Part shown: positions 1-8,677 of the stretch, piece after piece
How the letters are laid out: each line of letters opens with the position of its first letter
Numbering within the stretch: the first letter of the stretch is position 1
Assembly: GCF_029869925.1 (NCBI RefSeq)
Contig: NZ_CP118605.1
Coordinates: 1,488,001 to 1,552,000, forward strand
Origin: Microbulbifer bruguierae
GTDB lineage: Bacteria > Pseudomonadota > Gammaproteobacteria > Pseudomonadales > Cellvibrionaceae
DNA length: 64,000 nt
Direction: 5' to 3'
Position numbers and translations under genes: made by a program
The notes under the pieces: model-generated
The model's input: only the letters and a program-made list of their open reading frames with translations
Told to the model about the DNA's origin: nothing
The model's database searches: none

Positions 1-611
1 GAGATGCCATAGGCATTGTCTTCCATCATCAGGTTCATGGAATCGACCACGTTGTCGAAATTGAGCAGCGGCTCACCCATACCCATCATCACCACATTGG
101 TGACCTTGCGTGGACCGTTAGGCTGCAACTGACCAAAAGATTTACACGCGATCCACACCTGACCAATGATCTCGGCAGCGGTCAGGTCGCGGTTGAAACC
201 CTGCTTGCCGGTGGCGCAGAAGCTGCAATCCAGGGAGCAGCCAACCTGGGAGGACACACACAGGGTGCCGCGGTCGCCATCGGGGATGTAGACCGTCTCG
301 ATCACATTGCCGCCGCTGACTTCAATCAGCCACTTGCGGGTGCCATCAGCGGAGTCCATCTGTTTCAGGACGCTGGGGGCGCGGACTTCGGCGATCTCTG
401 ACAGCTTGGCCCGCATGGCCTTGCTGACATTGGTCATCTGCTCGAAATCATCCACACCATTCTGGTGAATCCACTTGAGTACCTGCACCGCGCGAAAGCG
501 CTTCTCGCCCAAACCGGCAAAGAAGTCCGCGAGCTTGTCTACGGACAGGCCCAGCAGGTTCACTTTCTCGCTTTGTTCGCTAGCAGCTTGCACTACTTGT
601 ACGTCAGTCAT
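1..611 (-). CDS. rlmN: 23S rRNA/tRNA adenine-C2 methyltransferase RlmN (partial)
   Basis: The N-terminal 203 residues are present and the rest runs off the left edge. RlmN is a radical-SAM enzyme that methylates C2 of A2503 in 23S rRNA and of A37 in some tRNAs. The translation from the ATG at 611 reads [16 protein letters not shown], then the family segment [23 protein letters not shown] split over the usual N-terminal helical domain. The radical-SAM cluster motif CxxxCxxC is visible as CSLDCSFC, followed by ATGKQGF and the [10 protein letters not shown] segment typical of RlmN/Cfr. It lies downstream of ndk on the same strand, an arrangement common in gammaproteobacteria. Identification is near certain; only the length cannot be judged. 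Confidence 0.95.
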   Translation of the reverse strand, partial: MTDVQVVQAASEQSEKVNLLGLSVDKLADFFAGLGEKRFRAVQVLKWIHQNGVDDFEQMTNVSKAMRAKLSEIAEVRAPSVLKQMDSADGTRKWLIEVSGGNVIETVYIPDGDRGTLCVSSQVGCSLDCSFCATGKQGFNRDLTAAEIIGQVWIACKSFGQLQPNGPRKVTNVVMMGMGEPLLNFDNVVDSMNLMMEDNAYGI

Positions 612-751
612 GGGTTCACCTTGCATCCACTGTGGATGCGGAAATTCGGTTTTGGCATCGCCGGGTTGCTGGGCACGCTGCGCTCTACCCAACCTGCTTT
701 ACATCACGGCAGGTGGGCAAAGGAGCACAGCGACGTGCCCAACTTTATCAA

Positions 752-1177
752 TCAGCGTGCGCAGATTTCTTCGGCTGCGAAGAAGTAGCTCACTTCGCGC
801 TCGGCGGAAGCAGCGGAGTCGGAGCCGTGTACCGCGTTAGCGTCGATGCTGTCAGCGAAGTCTGCACGGATGGTGCCAGCTTCCGCTTCCTTCGGGTTGG
901 TAGCGCCCATCAGATCACGGTTGGCCTTGATGGCGTTCTCGCCTTCCAGCACCTGAACGACAACCGGGCCGGAAGTCATGAAATCTACCAGATCCTTGAA
1001 GAACGGACGCTCTTTGTGCTCAGCGTAAAAGCCTTCTGCTTTTTCCTGAGACAGTTGAACCATTTTCATGGCAACAATGCGCAGACCGGCTTTTTCGAAG
1101 CGGCTCTCGATTTCACCGATTACGTTTTTGGCTACAGCGTCCGGCTTGATGATGGACAGGGTGCGTTCCAGGGCCAT
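752..1177 (-). CDS. ndk: Nucleoside diphosphate kinase
   Basis: This 141-residue protein transfers the gamma-phosphate from ATP to NDPs through a phosphohistidine. It begins [15 protein letters not shown] and carries the active-site histidine in [16 protein letters not shown], both diagnostic, and its length is that of bacterial Ndk. The longer frame starts at a TTG four codons upstream, but that TTG overlaps the GGAG ribosome binding site, so the ATG at 1177 is chosen. The gene sits between the isc operon and rlmN. Its 5' leader contains a terminator-like hairpin (separate entry), so expression may be attenuated. Confidence 0.97.
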   Translation of the reverse strand: MALERTLSIIKPDAVAKNVIGEIESRFEKAGLRIVAMKMVQLSQEKAEGFYAEHKERPFFKDLVDFMTSGPVVVQVLEGENAIKANRDLMGATNPKEAEAGTIRADFADSIDANAVHGSDSAASAEREVSYFFAAEEICAR

Positions 1178-1225
1178 GATTTTCTCCAATTGAGGTTTTA
1201 AAAAACAAGGTTTTAGGCAGATACG

Positions 1226-1249
1226 AAAAGAGCAACCGCAGTTGCTCTT
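1226..1249 (-). terminator. Stem-loop with short T-tract in the ndk leader
   Basis: Arms 1228-1236 and 1241-1249 form a perfect 9-bp stem (AAGAGCAAC with GTTGCTCTT) around a 4-nt loop. Read on the minus strand it is followed by TTTTC. It lies about 50 nt upstream of the ndk ATG and downstream of a possible -10 box at 1313-1318. It could therefore end isc-operon transcription, attenuate ndk, or terminate a transcript of about 80 nt. The T-tract is short, so it is weaker than other terminators in the window. Confidence 0.5.
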
Positions 1250-1312
1250 CCCTGAATTCTTTCAGACCGCGATCTGGCGATTATTTGATCAATCACCGTT
1301 CGCGGAGCGCGG

Positions 1313-1318
1313 ATTATA
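1313..1318 (-). promoter_or_regulatory. Possible ndk -10 box
   Basis: The minus strand reads TATAAT in the context GCGTATAATCC, about 135 nt upstream of the ndk start. No good -35 hexamer is visible 16-18 nt further upstream, so the call rests on the -10 match alone. Confidence 0.4.
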
Positions 1319-1438
1319 CGCGTAGATGCGTGAACTTTGTACTGCAGACGTGTCTATTTGGTCGGATTTTCAGGTGTGTACAGGACGCACGGCATGACAC
1401 GGGTATCAGCGAGCTGACATCAGAGAGCTAATAGAAAC

Positions 1439-1488
1439 CTGCCTGCAGATGAAGCTTTCCCGGCTCCGGGCCGTTCGCCTGCAGGCAG
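1439..1488. repeat. Inverted repeat in the ndk-iscX gap
   Basis: CTGCCTGCAG (1439-1448) and CTGCAGGCAG (1479-1488) are perfect 10-bp arms. The 30-nt loop contains a second small stem (CCCGG with CCGGG). There is no T-tract on either strand, so it is not an intrinsic terminator. It is the only structure I see in the remaining gene-free stretch 1319-1589; no coding region or RNA gene was recognised there. Confidence 0.55.
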
Positions 1489-1589
1489 CGCACATGGCCG
1501 GTGGGGCACAGTGCTTGATAACTGGACCAGCGGCATTGTTGGGCAGGTCGCGGCAATCCTATGCCCAACATGCCCCCAGATGCGACGGA

Positions 1590-1784
1590 CTACTCGTTCT
1601 CTTCGATCCAGGCCGCCTGAATGGCCTCCAGGATCTTTTCACCGCAGCGCTCCGGGTCGTCATCAAACCCCGGCAGGCCCATCACCCACTTGCGCAGGTC
1701 GACGAAATTGACCGCAAGCGGATCTACATCCGGATAACTGTCAGTCAACTCGATCGCAATATCGTGAATATCCGTCCACTTCAT
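1590..1784 (-). CDS. iscX: Fe-S cluster assembly protein IscX
   Basis: A 64-residue acidic protein beginning MKWTDIHDIAIEL, with the signature PDVDPLAVNFVDLRKWV and the ending EAIQAAWIEE. It matches the IscX/YfhJ family in length and sequence. IscX binds IscS and iron and modulates the rate of cluster assembly. It is the last gene of the isc operon, 13 nt after fdx. Confidence 0.95.
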   Translation of the reverse strand: MKWTDIHDIAIELTDSYPDVDPLAVNFVDLRKWVMGLPGFDDDPERCGEKILEAIQAAWIEENE

Positions 1785-1797
1785 GGCGCTCTCTCGC

Positions 1798-2136
1798 TTA
1801 ATGTCGCTCGGAAACCTGGTTGATGGTGTACTTGGGAATCTCTACCACCAGGTCTTCATCTTCCACGATTGCCTGGCAGGACAGGCGGGACTCCGGTTCC
1901 AGGCCCCAGGCCTTGTCCAGCAGATCCTCTTCCAGCTCATCCGGCTCTCCGAGGGAGTCGAAGCCCTCGCGCACGATCACGTGACAGGTAGTGCAGGCAC
2001 AGGACTTTTCACAGGCGTGCTCAATCTCCACCCCGTTCTGCAACGCAGCGTCGCACACGCTAATGCCCGGCTCCACCTCAATGACCTTCCCCTCCGGACA
2101 CAACTCCGCGTGGGGCAAAAATACGATCTTCGGCAT
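1798..2136 (-). CDS. fdx: ISC-type [2Fe-2S] ferredoxin
   Basis: A 112-residue adrenodoxin-like ferredoxin that supplies electrons for IscU cluster assembly. The cluster ligands are visible in HACEKSCACTTCHV (Cx5Cx2C) and in LSCQAIV near residue 87. The start MPKIVFLPHAELCPEG is typical of isc-operon Fdx. It lies between hscA and iscX on the same strand, and the ATG at 2136 is preceded by a plausible purine-rich site. Confidence 0.96.
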   Translation of the reverse strand: MPKIVFLPHAELCPEGKVIEVEPGISVCDAALQNGVEIEHACEKSCACTTCHVIVREGFDSLGEPDELEEDLLDKAWGLEPESRLSCQAIVEDEDLVVEIPKYTINQVSERH

Positions 2137-2182
2137 ATTCTTTAACTCCGAACTCCCAAACTCTCAATCGGCGACCGCCCCT

Positions 2183-4069
2183 TCAGGGCTGGTCAAATTC
2201 GTCCAGACTGTGGCCCTGCATGGCGCGCTTGATGGACTTATCCATACGGCGAGCGGCAAACGGCTCGGACAAGGTGTTCAATTCGTCGATGCGACTGCGG
2301 ATTTCTTCAGGGGTACCGCCATTGTGGGCCAGGCGCAACGCTTCCATGGCCCGCTCCAGAGTGGCCAGCTCGCCTTCATCCAGGAGCTCCGCACCATTTT
2401 CCTGCAGCGCCACCAGCATGGCCTCCAGGGTGCGCTCGGCCTCGATCTGGGCCTCGCGCAAGGCGCGGGCGGCAATGTCGTCTTCCGCATGGGCGTAGGA
2501 ATCCTGCAACATGCGAGTGATATCCGAGTCCTCGAGGCCGTAGGACGGCTTGACCGTGATTTCTGCGACTACGCCGCTGCTTTTTTCCATCGCCGTAACC
2601 GACAGCAGGCCATCCGCATCCACCTGAAAGGTCACGCGAATATGCGCCGCCCCCGCCACCATCGGCGGAATGCCGCGCAACTCAAATCGGGCCAGGGAGC
2701 GGCAGTCCTTGACCATTTCGCGCTCACCCTGCACCACATGAATCGCCATGGCGGTCTGACCATCTTTAAAGGTGGTAAATTCCTGGGCCTTTGCGACCGG
2801 GATGGTGGTATTGCGGTGAATCAGTTTTTCCGTGAGTCCGCCCATGGTCTCGATACCCAGCGACAGCGGAATCACATCCAGCAGTAACAGATCTTCGCGA
2901 GACTTGTTGCCTACCAACACATCGGCCTGCAGCGCGGCACCGATGGCGACCACCTGATCCGGGTCAATATTGGCATGGGGTTCGCGGCCGAAATACTCCT
3001 GCACCTTTTCCCGCACTCGCAGGGTTCTGGTGGACCCACCCACCAATACGACCTCTTCCACATCGTCCACTGCGAGACCCGCGTCCCGCAGCGCGCGCTT
3101 GCAGGCGCGCAGGGTGTTGGCAATCAGTGGGTCGAGCAGCTCGGCGAGCTTTGCCCGGTCCAATTCGCCCGACCAGTTGCCGTAGCGCACCGCAACCACT
3201 GCTTCAGCCGCCAGCGCCTCTTTCGCCGCACAGGCGGCATTCAGCAGTTTGCGCTGGACCGCGGCGTCGAGATCGGTACCCAGGTCAGCCTCGACAGCAA
3301 TCCACTCCGCGACCACGCGATCAAAATCGTCGCCGCCCAGGGCGCTGTCACCACCGGTGGACAGCACTTCGAACACGCCCTTCGACAGACGCAAAATAGA
3401 AATATCGAAAGTGCCGCCGCCAAGGTCATACACCGCGATGATCTTGTCCGCGACGTCGCCGCCGTTATCCGCCTTGTCCAGGCCGTAAGCGACTGCTGCC
3501 GCGGTGGGCTCGTTTAACAGGCGCAGCACCTTGAGCCCCGCCAGCTTGGCGGCGTCTTTGGTGGCCTGTCGCTGAGCCTCGTCAAAATAAGCGGGTACGG
3601 TGATAACCGCACCGTCCAGGTCGCCACCCAGAGAATCGGCACCACGACGGGCCAACACCTTGAGAATTTCCGCCGATACCTGCACCGGGTTTACAGCGCC
3701 CGCTACGGTTTCAATCGCCGGCATACCGCCTTCGGAAGACCGGTCTGCAAACCGGTACGGCAGCTGCTCTCCGAAACTCTTGATATCCGCGAGACCGCGG
3801 CCCATCAAGCGCTTGATGGAGATCAGGGTATTGTAGGGATCCTCGCCGGCAGCGGCGCGCGCCGCGTAGCCGACATCCACACCACTTTCGCGGTAGCGCA
3901 CGACCGACGGCAGAATGACGCGGCCATCCACCGCCGGCAGCGATTCTGCAGAACCACTGCGCACCGTCGCCACCAGGGAATTGGTGGTGCCGAGATCGAT
4001 ACCCACCGCGCGCTTGCGCTGGTGGGGTTCAGGGGTCTGACCGGGTTCGGAAATCTGCAGTAAAGCCAT
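2183..4069 (-). CDS. hscA: Fe-S chaperone HscA (Hsp70 family)
   Basis: A 628-residue specialised Hsp70 that, with HscB, releases [2Fe-2S] clusters from IscU by ATP hydrolysis. The nucleotide-binding domain starts [18 protein letters not shown] and contains the phosphate-2 motif [15 protein letters not shown] and [12 protein letters not shown]. The substrate-binding domain begins after [14 protein letters not shown], and the C-terminal helical lid ends at residue 628. The short N-terminal extension and isc context separate it from DnaK. It follows hscB by about 100 nt. Confidence 0.97.
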   Translation of the reverse strand: MALLQISEPGQTPEPHQRKRAVGIDLGTTNSLVATVRSGSAESLPAVDGRVILPSVVRYRESGVDVGYAARAAAGEDPYNTLISIKRLMGRGLADIKSFGEQLPYRFADRSSEGGMPAIETVAGAVNPVQVSAEILKVLARRGADSLGGDLDGAVITVPAYFDEAQRQATKDAAKLAGLKVLRLLNEPTAAAVAYGLDKADNGGDVADKIIAVYDLGGGTFDISILRLSKGVFEVLSTGGDSALGGDDFDRVVAEWIAVEADLGTDLDAAVQRKLLNAACAAKEALAAEAVVAVRYGNWSGELDRAKLAELLDPLIANTLRACKRALRDAGLAVDDVEEVVLVGGSTRTLRVREKVQEYFGREPHANIDPDQVVAIGAALQADVLVGNKSREDLLLLDVIPLSLGIETMGGLTEKLIHRNTTIPVAKAQEFTTFKDGQTAMAIHVVQGEREMVKDCRSLARFELRGIPPMVAGAAHIRVTFQVDADGLLSVTAMEKSSGVVAEITVKPSYGLEDSDITRMLQDSYAHAEDDIAARALREAQIEAERTLEAMLVALQENGAELLDEGELATLERAMEALRLAHNGGTPEEIRSRIDELNTLSEPFAARRMDKSIKRAMQGHSLDEFDQP

Positions 4070-4167
4070 AAAAATCTTTGAACGTTTTGATCAATGGTGA
4101 ATGCGCTTTACCCATCCACACTACGGGTTCGGGAGCTCGACATATCGACATATGCCGGCATCCGGTC

Positions 4168-4692
4168 TCAGTCCAGAAGGTCGTCTTCCAGTGCGTCAAT
4201 CTGGTGCTGTAGCTTGCCAAGAAACTGCATTTTAAGCAGTGCGCCGCTGGCCTCTGCCAGCCCACCAGACTCCAGCGCTGCGGCAAATACCTGCTGCTGC
4301 ACCTGAAACAGGTCTGCGGTTTCCACGGCCAGGCTTTCAAGCTCGCCCTCCGGCTCGGCGAGATCGCGCACATCTTCCAAGCGCTCGCGCAGAATCATCT
4401 GCTGCATCAGGAATTCACCATCGGCAGTGGTCTGCTCGGGGCTGATTTCCACCCCCGCCAGTTGCAGCAGATAGGCGGCGCGGGCAACTGGATCCTTGAG
4501 GGTATTGTTGGCCTCGTTGATCTGCGCCGCGTATTGCATGGACAGCATTTGCTCGCGCTCGGATTTGGCCGCAAACCGGTCGGGGTGAAATTCCTGTTGC
4601 AACTCCCGGTAACGTTTCGCCAGAACCTGGCGATCCACCTCGTAGGCCACCGGCAGTCCAAATATCTCAAAGTGGTTCTGTTGCAATTTCAT
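4168..4692 (-). CDS. hscB: Fe-S co-chaperone HscB (J-domain)
   Basis: A 174-residue J-protein that delivers IscU to HscA. The N-terminal J domain has HFEIFGLPV and the essential HPD motif in QEFHPDRFA; the C-terminal three-helix IscU-binding domain follows. The longer frame begins at 4779, but homology starts at MKLQQNHFEIF, so the ATG at 4692 is used. It lies downstream of an intrinsic terminator that separates it from iscA. Confidence 0.94.
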   Translation of the reverse strand: MKLQQNHFEIFGLPVAYEVDRQVLAKRYRELQQEFHPDRFAAKSEREQMLSMQYAAQINEANNTLKDPVARAAYLLQLAGVEISPEQTTADGEFLMQQMILRERLEDVRDLAEPEGELESLAVETADLFQVQQQVFAAALESGGLAEASGALLKMQFLGKLQHQIDALEDDLLD

Positions 4693-4784
4693 ACCAGTCC
4701 GCCCGACATTCCTGACTCTCAGGTTATCTGGCCGCGCAGCACCAGATCCTGCCGCCGCCGAATAATTAACAAAGAGCAAATAAC

Positions 4785-4820
4785 AAAAAGGCCGGCATGC
4801 CCATGCGCACCCGGCCCTTT
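4785..4820 (-). terminator. Intrinsic terminator inside the isc operon
   Basis: On the minus strand, just after the iscA stop, GGCCGG (4811-4816) pairs with CCGGCC (4790-4795) and is followed by five Ts (4785-4789). It lies between iscA and hscB, so the operon is probably split into a strongly expressed iscRSUA part and a read-through hscBA-fdx-iscX part. Confidence 0.75.
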
Positions 4821-4839
4821 GCTGCCAGAAACTTCCCGC

Positions 4840-5163
4840 TTACACGTGGAAACTTTCGCCGCAGCCACACTCGTTCTTGACGTTGGGATTCTTGAACGCA
4901 AAGCCTTCGTTCAACCCCTCTTTGACGAAATCCAGCTCAGTGCCATCCAGATAGGCCAGGCTTTTCGGATCCACCAGCAGCTTTACATCACCGGTTTCAA
5001 ACACCTGGTCGTCCGGCTCGGCACTGTCGACAAACTCCAGGACGTAGGCCATCCCGGAGCAGCCGGCGGTTCTCACGCCGACACGAATGCCGATGCCCTT
5101 GCCGCGACTTACCAGCTGCCTGGCAACGTGGGCGCGGGCCGCTTCGGTCATGGTAATTGCCAT
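4840..5163 (-). CDS. iscA: Fe-S assembly A-type carrier IscA
   Basis: A 107-residue HesB/IscA-family protein that carries iron or [Fe-S] clusters to apo-targets. The three conserved cysteines are present in [14 protein letters not shown] and in the C-terminal ECGCGESF. The length equals that of E. coli IscA. It sits directly after iscU and before an intrinsic terminator. Confidence 0.96.
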   Translation of the reverse strand: MAITMTEAARAHVARQLVSRGKGIGIRVGVRTAGCSGMAYVLEFVDSAEPDDQVFETGDVKLLVDPKSLAYLDGTELDFVKEGLNEGFAFKNPNVKNECGCGESFHV

Positions 5164-5205
5164 TTCGGTGCTACTCCTTACCGCTTACCTGCACACCAGC
5201 TGGTA

Positions 5206-5610
5206 TCAGCTGGCGGCCTCTTCGGTGACCTCGCCGCGCTTTTCGCGAATATTGCGAATCGCCGCTTTGATGGCGTCTTCCGCCAGCACGGAACAGTGAA
5301 TTTTCACCGGCGGCAGAGCCAGTTCTTCGGCGATTTCGGTGTTCTTGATCTGGGCGGCTTCATCCAGGGACTTGCCTTTCACCCACTCGGTCAGCAGAGA
5401 ACTGGAAGCGATGGCCGAGCCGCAACCGTAGGTTTTGAACTTGGCATCTTCAATAACACCCTCGGCGTTCACCTGAATCTGCAGACGCATAACGTCTCCA
5501 CAAGCCGGTGCGCCGACCATACCGGTACCCACGTTGTCCGCCTTGTCGTCGAGGCGACCAACATTGCGGGGGTGTTCATAGTGGTCAATTACTTTATCGC
5601 TATAGGCCAT
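5206..5610 (-). CDS. iscU: Fe-S scaffold protein IscU
   Basis: A 134-residue scaffold on which [2Fe-2S] clusters are built from sulfur delivered by IscS. The cluster cysteines lie in GAPACGDVM, KTYGCGSAIASSS and KIHCSVLAEDA; LPPVKIHC is the HscA-recognition segment (LPPVK). It is slightly longer than the usual 128 residues because of an acidic C-terminal tail. It lies between iscS and iscA in the standard order. Confidence 0.97.
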   Translation of the reverse strand: MAYSDKVIDHYEHPRNVGRLDDKADNVGTGMVGAPACGDVMRLQIQVNAEGVIEDAKFKTYGCGSAIASSSLLTEWVKGKSLDEAAQIKNTEIAEELALPPVKIHCSVLAEDAIKAAIRNIREKRGEVTEEAAS

Positions 5611-5655
5611 GACTGTACCCTCTCAATTCGTTTCAGTGCCGCGCTCAGGCAGCCG

Positions 5656-6870
5656 TTAGTGTGCTGCCCATTCAATGGTACTCAGGTCGATACCATCCTT
5701 GTACATATCCCAGAGGGGCGATAATTCGCGCAGTTTTTCTACCGCTTGCCTTACTTCTTTGGCCGCAGTATCAACGTCCTGTTCCGTGGTAAAACGACCA
5801 AAACTGAAGCGCAGGGAACTGTGGGCCAGCTCGTCGTTCACACCCAGCGCGCGCAGCACGTAGCTGGGCTCGAGGCTGGCAGAAGTACAGGCGGAACCGG
5901 ATGAAATCGCCAGATCCTTCAGGGACATGATCAGGCTTTCCCCTTCCACAAAGGCAAAGCTCACATTCAGGTTGCCCGCCACACGCTGTTCCTGCGAACC
6001 GTTTACATGCACTTCTTCCATGTCGTTGACCTGGTTCCAGAAGCGCTCACGCAAAGCCAACAGACGCTTGCCCTCTTCCGCCATCTCTTCTTTGGCGATG
6101 CGGAAAGCCTCGCCCATACCCACGATCTGGTGGGTCGGCAGGGTTCCGGAGCGCATACCGCGCTCGTGACCACCGCCGTGCATCTGGGCTTCGAGACGCA
6201 CACGCGGCTTGCGGCGCACGTAGAGAGCGCCCATACCTTTGGGGCCGTAAACTTTGTGGGCCGAAAAGGACATCAGATCGACTTTCATCTTCTCCAGATC
6301 GATTTCGACCTTGCCCGCACTCTGGGCTGCATCCACATGGAAAATCACCTTGCGCTCACGACACAGCTCGCCGATCGCGGTGATATCGTTGATCACGCCG
6401 ATCTCGTTATTGACGTGCATCAGGCTTACCAGAATGGTGTCCTCGCGCAGCGCTTCCGCCACCTGCTCCGGATAGACGATGCCGTCTTCTCTGGGGTTCA
6501 GGTAGGTAACTTCAAAGCCCTCGCGCTCCAACTGGCGGCAGGTATCGAGCACCGCTTTGTGCTCAATCTTGGAAGTGATGATGTGCTTGCCTTTGCCCTG
6601 ATAGAAGTGCGCAGCACCCTTGATGGCGAGGTTATCGGACTCGGTTGCACCACTGGTCCAGACAATTTCGCGGGGATCGGCATTGACCAGTTCAGCCACC
6701 TGGCGACGGGCATCTTCCACCGCCTCTTCCGCTTTCCAGCCGTACAGGTGGGAGCGGGATGCCGGGTTACCGAAGTTGCCGTCCATGGTCAGCTGCTCCG
6801 CCATCTTACTGGCGACGCGCGGGTCCACCGGGCAAGTTGCCGAATAATCCAGGTAAATGGGAAGCTTCAT
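5656..6870 (-). CDS. iscS: Cysteine desulfurase IscS
   Basis: A 404-residue PLP enzyme converting cysteine to alanine and a persulfide that feeds Fe-S, thiamine and tRNA thiolation. The start [20 protein letters not shown] is typical, although the usual ATT is ATC here. The PLP lysine lies in [13 protein letters not shown] and the catalytic cysteine loop is [18 protein letters not shown]. An in-frame ATG lies two codons upstream, only 4 nt from the GGAG site. The internal ATG at 6870 has better spacing and gives exactly the E. coli IscS length. Confidence 0.97.
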   Translation of the reverse strand: MKLPIYLDYSATCPVDPRVASKMAEQLTMDGNFGNPASRSHLYGWKAEEAVEDARRQVAELVNADPREIVWTSGATESDNLAIKGAAHFYQGKGKHIITSKIEHKAVLDTCRQLEREGFEVTYLNPREDGIVYPEQVAEALREDTILVSLMHVNNEIGVINDITAIGELCRERKVIFHVDAAQSAGKVEIDLEKMKVDLMSFSAHKVYGPKGMGALYVRRKPRVRLEAQMHGGGHERGMRSGTLPTHQIVGMGEAFRIAKEEMAEEGKRLLALRERFWNQVNDMEEVHVNGSQEQRVAGNLNVSFAFVEGESLIMSLKDLAISSGSACTSASLEPSYVLRALGVNDELAHSSLRFSFGRFTTEQDVDTAAKEVRQAVEKLRELSPLWDMYKDGIDLSTIEWAAH

Positions 6871-6967
6871 AATCATCTATCTCCACTCGCTGGGCTGTTT
6901 GCCAGCGCATACTGCTATCGCTTAGAACCGGGGCCGGAATCGAAGCCCTGACCGCGCGGCCGGCACC

Positions 6968-7459
6968 TTACTGCAAGCTGCCAATAATCGCTACTTTCTG
7001 TTCAAGCGCCAGATCCACGGTGCTGCGCTCATCCTGGCGGCGGGCGACTTCCTGCACCTCGGCGCGGGCAACCAGGTCCGCTAGGCTGATACCATTGAGA
7101 AAGCCGTGAATCTGGCGGCTGAGATCTGTCCACAGGTAATGGGTAAGGCACTGCTCGCCACCGGAGCAATCGCTGTTTCCGCCACAACTTGTGGCATCGA
7201 CAGATTCATTGACCGCATCAATGATCTCCGCCACGCAAATCTCGGCACTGGTACGGGCAAGCCGGTAACCGCCTCCAGGGCCGCGCACACTGGACACAAG
7301 GCCAGCCTGACGCAGGCGGGAAAACAGCTGCTCTAGATAGGACAGGGAAATGTCCTGTCGCTTGGATATATCCGCCAGACTGATGGGACCGCGCTCGGCG
7401 TGCAGCGCCAGGTCCAGCATCGCTGTAACCGCGTAGCGCCCTTTGGTTGTCAAACGCAT
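6968..7459 (-). CDS. iscR: Fe-S-sensing transcriptional regulator IscR
   Basis: A 163-residue Rrf2-family regulator. In the holo form it represses the isc operon through type-1 sites. The winged-helix begins [20 protein letters not shown], and the cluster ligands are the three cysteines in [13 protein letters not shown] followed by LTHYLW (His ligand). The longer frame starts at 7501, but the ATG at 7459 has a strong GAGGAGGG ribosome binding site and matches the family start. Two abutting IscR sites overlap its promoter, indicating autorepression. Confidence 0.97.
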   Translation of the reverse strand: MRLTTKGRYAVTAMLDLALHAERGPISLADISKRQDISLSYLEQLFSRLRQAGLVSSVRGPGGGYRLARTSAEICVAEIIDAVNESVDATSCGGNSDCSGGEQCLTHYLWTDLSRQIHGFLNGISLADLVARAEVQEVARRQDERSTVDLALEQKVAIIGSLQ

Positions 7460-7525
7460 AATCCCTCCTCTCAGCTCCGGTTCACAGGCACCGCAGCCCA
7501 AACCAGCACCGCTGAAACGGCCGCG

Positions 7526-7554
7526 AGTATGGAATAACCCACTACTTCAGTCAA
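7526..7554 (-). promoter_or_regulatory. iscR promoter (sigma-70 type)
   Basis: Minus strand: -35 TTGACT at 7549-7554, a 17-nt spacer, and -10 CATACT at 7526-7531. It lies about 70 nt upstream of the iscR ATG. The -35 hexamer is inside IscR site 1, as expected for repression by promoter occlusion. Confidence 0.75.
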
Positions 7555-7558
7555 GTAT
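7534..7558 (-). promoter_or_regulatory. IscR type-1 binding site, promoter-proximal
   Basis: Read on the minus strand, the 25-bp sequence starts ATACTTGACT, has a central AGT and ends GGTTAT. Compared with the E. coli type-1 consensus as I remember it (ATASYYGACTRWWWYAGTCRRSTAT), 22 of 25 positions agree. It covers the -35 element. Confidence 0.8.
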
Positions 7559-7583
7559 ATAGCCGAGTATAGAGGTCAGGTAT
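7559..7583 (-). promoter_or_regulatory. IscR type-1 binding site, distal
   Basis: Read on the minus strand it starts ATACCTGACC and ends CGGCTAT, agreeing with the recalled type-1 consensus at 21 of 25 positions. It directly abuts the proximal site with no intervening base. Confidence 0.75.
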
Positions 7584-7694
7584 TTGGTCGTCACTTATAT
7601 CAATTGGCTATGTATACCCTTCCGCGGAATCTATGACTCTGCAGTTCGCCACCCCTGAACTCCTGGACCTCGCCCTTGAGTCCAGCAACCGATG

Positions 7695-8507
7695 TCAGTC
7701 CGGCCGCCCCTTGCCACCCACACGGTGGATATGATTCTGAATCGCGGTCAACATGCCCCGGAGAATGCCCAGCTCCATATCGTCCGGGCGCACTCTGCTG
7801 AACAGTCGACGCAGTCGGGTCACTGTCTGACGGGGGTTATCAGGATCTATGAACCCCAGCTCCCCCAGGGCCAGCTGCAGGTGCTCGAAATAGAGTTCCA
7901 TGTCCGCAGCTTTGGCTGGCGGCCTGTCCCAGTCAGTGAAATTCAGCTCGGCTCCTTTTTCAGCCTCCAGCGCCGCCATTCGCGCCTCGTACACCAGCAC
8001 CTGGACCGCCGTTGCCAGATTCAGGGAGCTGTATTCCGGATTTGCCGGGATATGCACGTGGAAGTTGCACGCCTGCAACTCCTCATTGGTCAAACCACGG
8101 TCCTCGCGACCAAATACCAGTGCGACAGGATGGGTCTGGGCCTCCGCCACCGCTCGACGACCACACTCTCGCGGTGTCAGCAACGGCCAGGGTATCCGGC
8201 GCTCGCGGGCGCTGGTGGCAATCACCAGGCCGCAATCTGCCACGGCTTCTTCCAGGGTCTCGACCACGACTGCCGAGTCCAGAAGCTCTGCGGCACCAGC
8301 CGCCCGCCACACCGCATTGGCGGCGGGGAACTCCCGCGGCTGTACCAGGTAGAGCTGGCTCAGCCCCATATTCTTGAGCGCGCGAGCTGCACCGCCGATG
8401 TTGCCGGGATGCGCGCTGTTCACCAGCACCACGCGAATATTGTCCAGCGCAGCCAGTGCGGAGTCAGAGGCCGATTGCATTGCGCTTGCAGAGGGAGAGG
8501 TCGCCAT
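7695..8507 (-). CDS. trmJ: tRNA (cytidine/uridine-2'-O-)-methyltransferase TrmJ
   Basis: A 270-residue SPOUT (trefoil-knot) methyltransferase acting on position 32 of several tRNAs. The catalytic domain starts NIRVVLVNSAHPGNIGGAARA and contains the knot motifs ALVFGREDRGLTNEEL and NPEYSSLNLATAVQV. A C-terminal dimerisation extension follows. It is upstream of iscR on the same strand, and the cysE gene commonly found between them is absent. The first 20 residues are poorly conserved and no good ribosome binding site precedes the ATG at 8507, so a slightly later start is possible. Confidence 0.93.
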   Translation of the reverse strand: MATSPSASAMQSASDSALAALDNIRVVLVNSAHPGNIGGAARALKNMGLSQLYLVQPREFPAANAVWRAAGAAELLDSAVVVETLEEAVADCGLVIATSARERRIPWPLLTPRECGRRAVAEAQTHPVALVFGREDRGLTNEELQACNFHVHIPANPEYSSLNLATAVQVLVYEARMAALEAEKGAELNFTDWDRPPAKAADMELYFEHLQLALGELGFIDPDNPRQTVTRLRRLFSRVRPDDMELGILRGMLTAIQNHIHRVGGKGRPD

Positions 8508-8677
8508 GAGGGTTTACCGGATGTGGGGGTAGGAAGGCACTGCCTGGCCATCCTACACTTGCCTGTTACAAATCGGGCGCGGAGTGTAGCAAAAGTGAAC
8601 AGAAATCCCTACAATCGCGCCCGCCCAGCGAGCCTGGCGCTGCTTTTTTAGAAACCACAACTGATCGCGGAATCCCT

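Noticed and set aside
4462..5724. A 420-residue plus-strand open frame across hscB-iscA-iscU
   Set aside because: It is antisense to well-identified isc genes, has no domain and no ribosome binding site; such frames arise from codon bias in GC-rich DNA.
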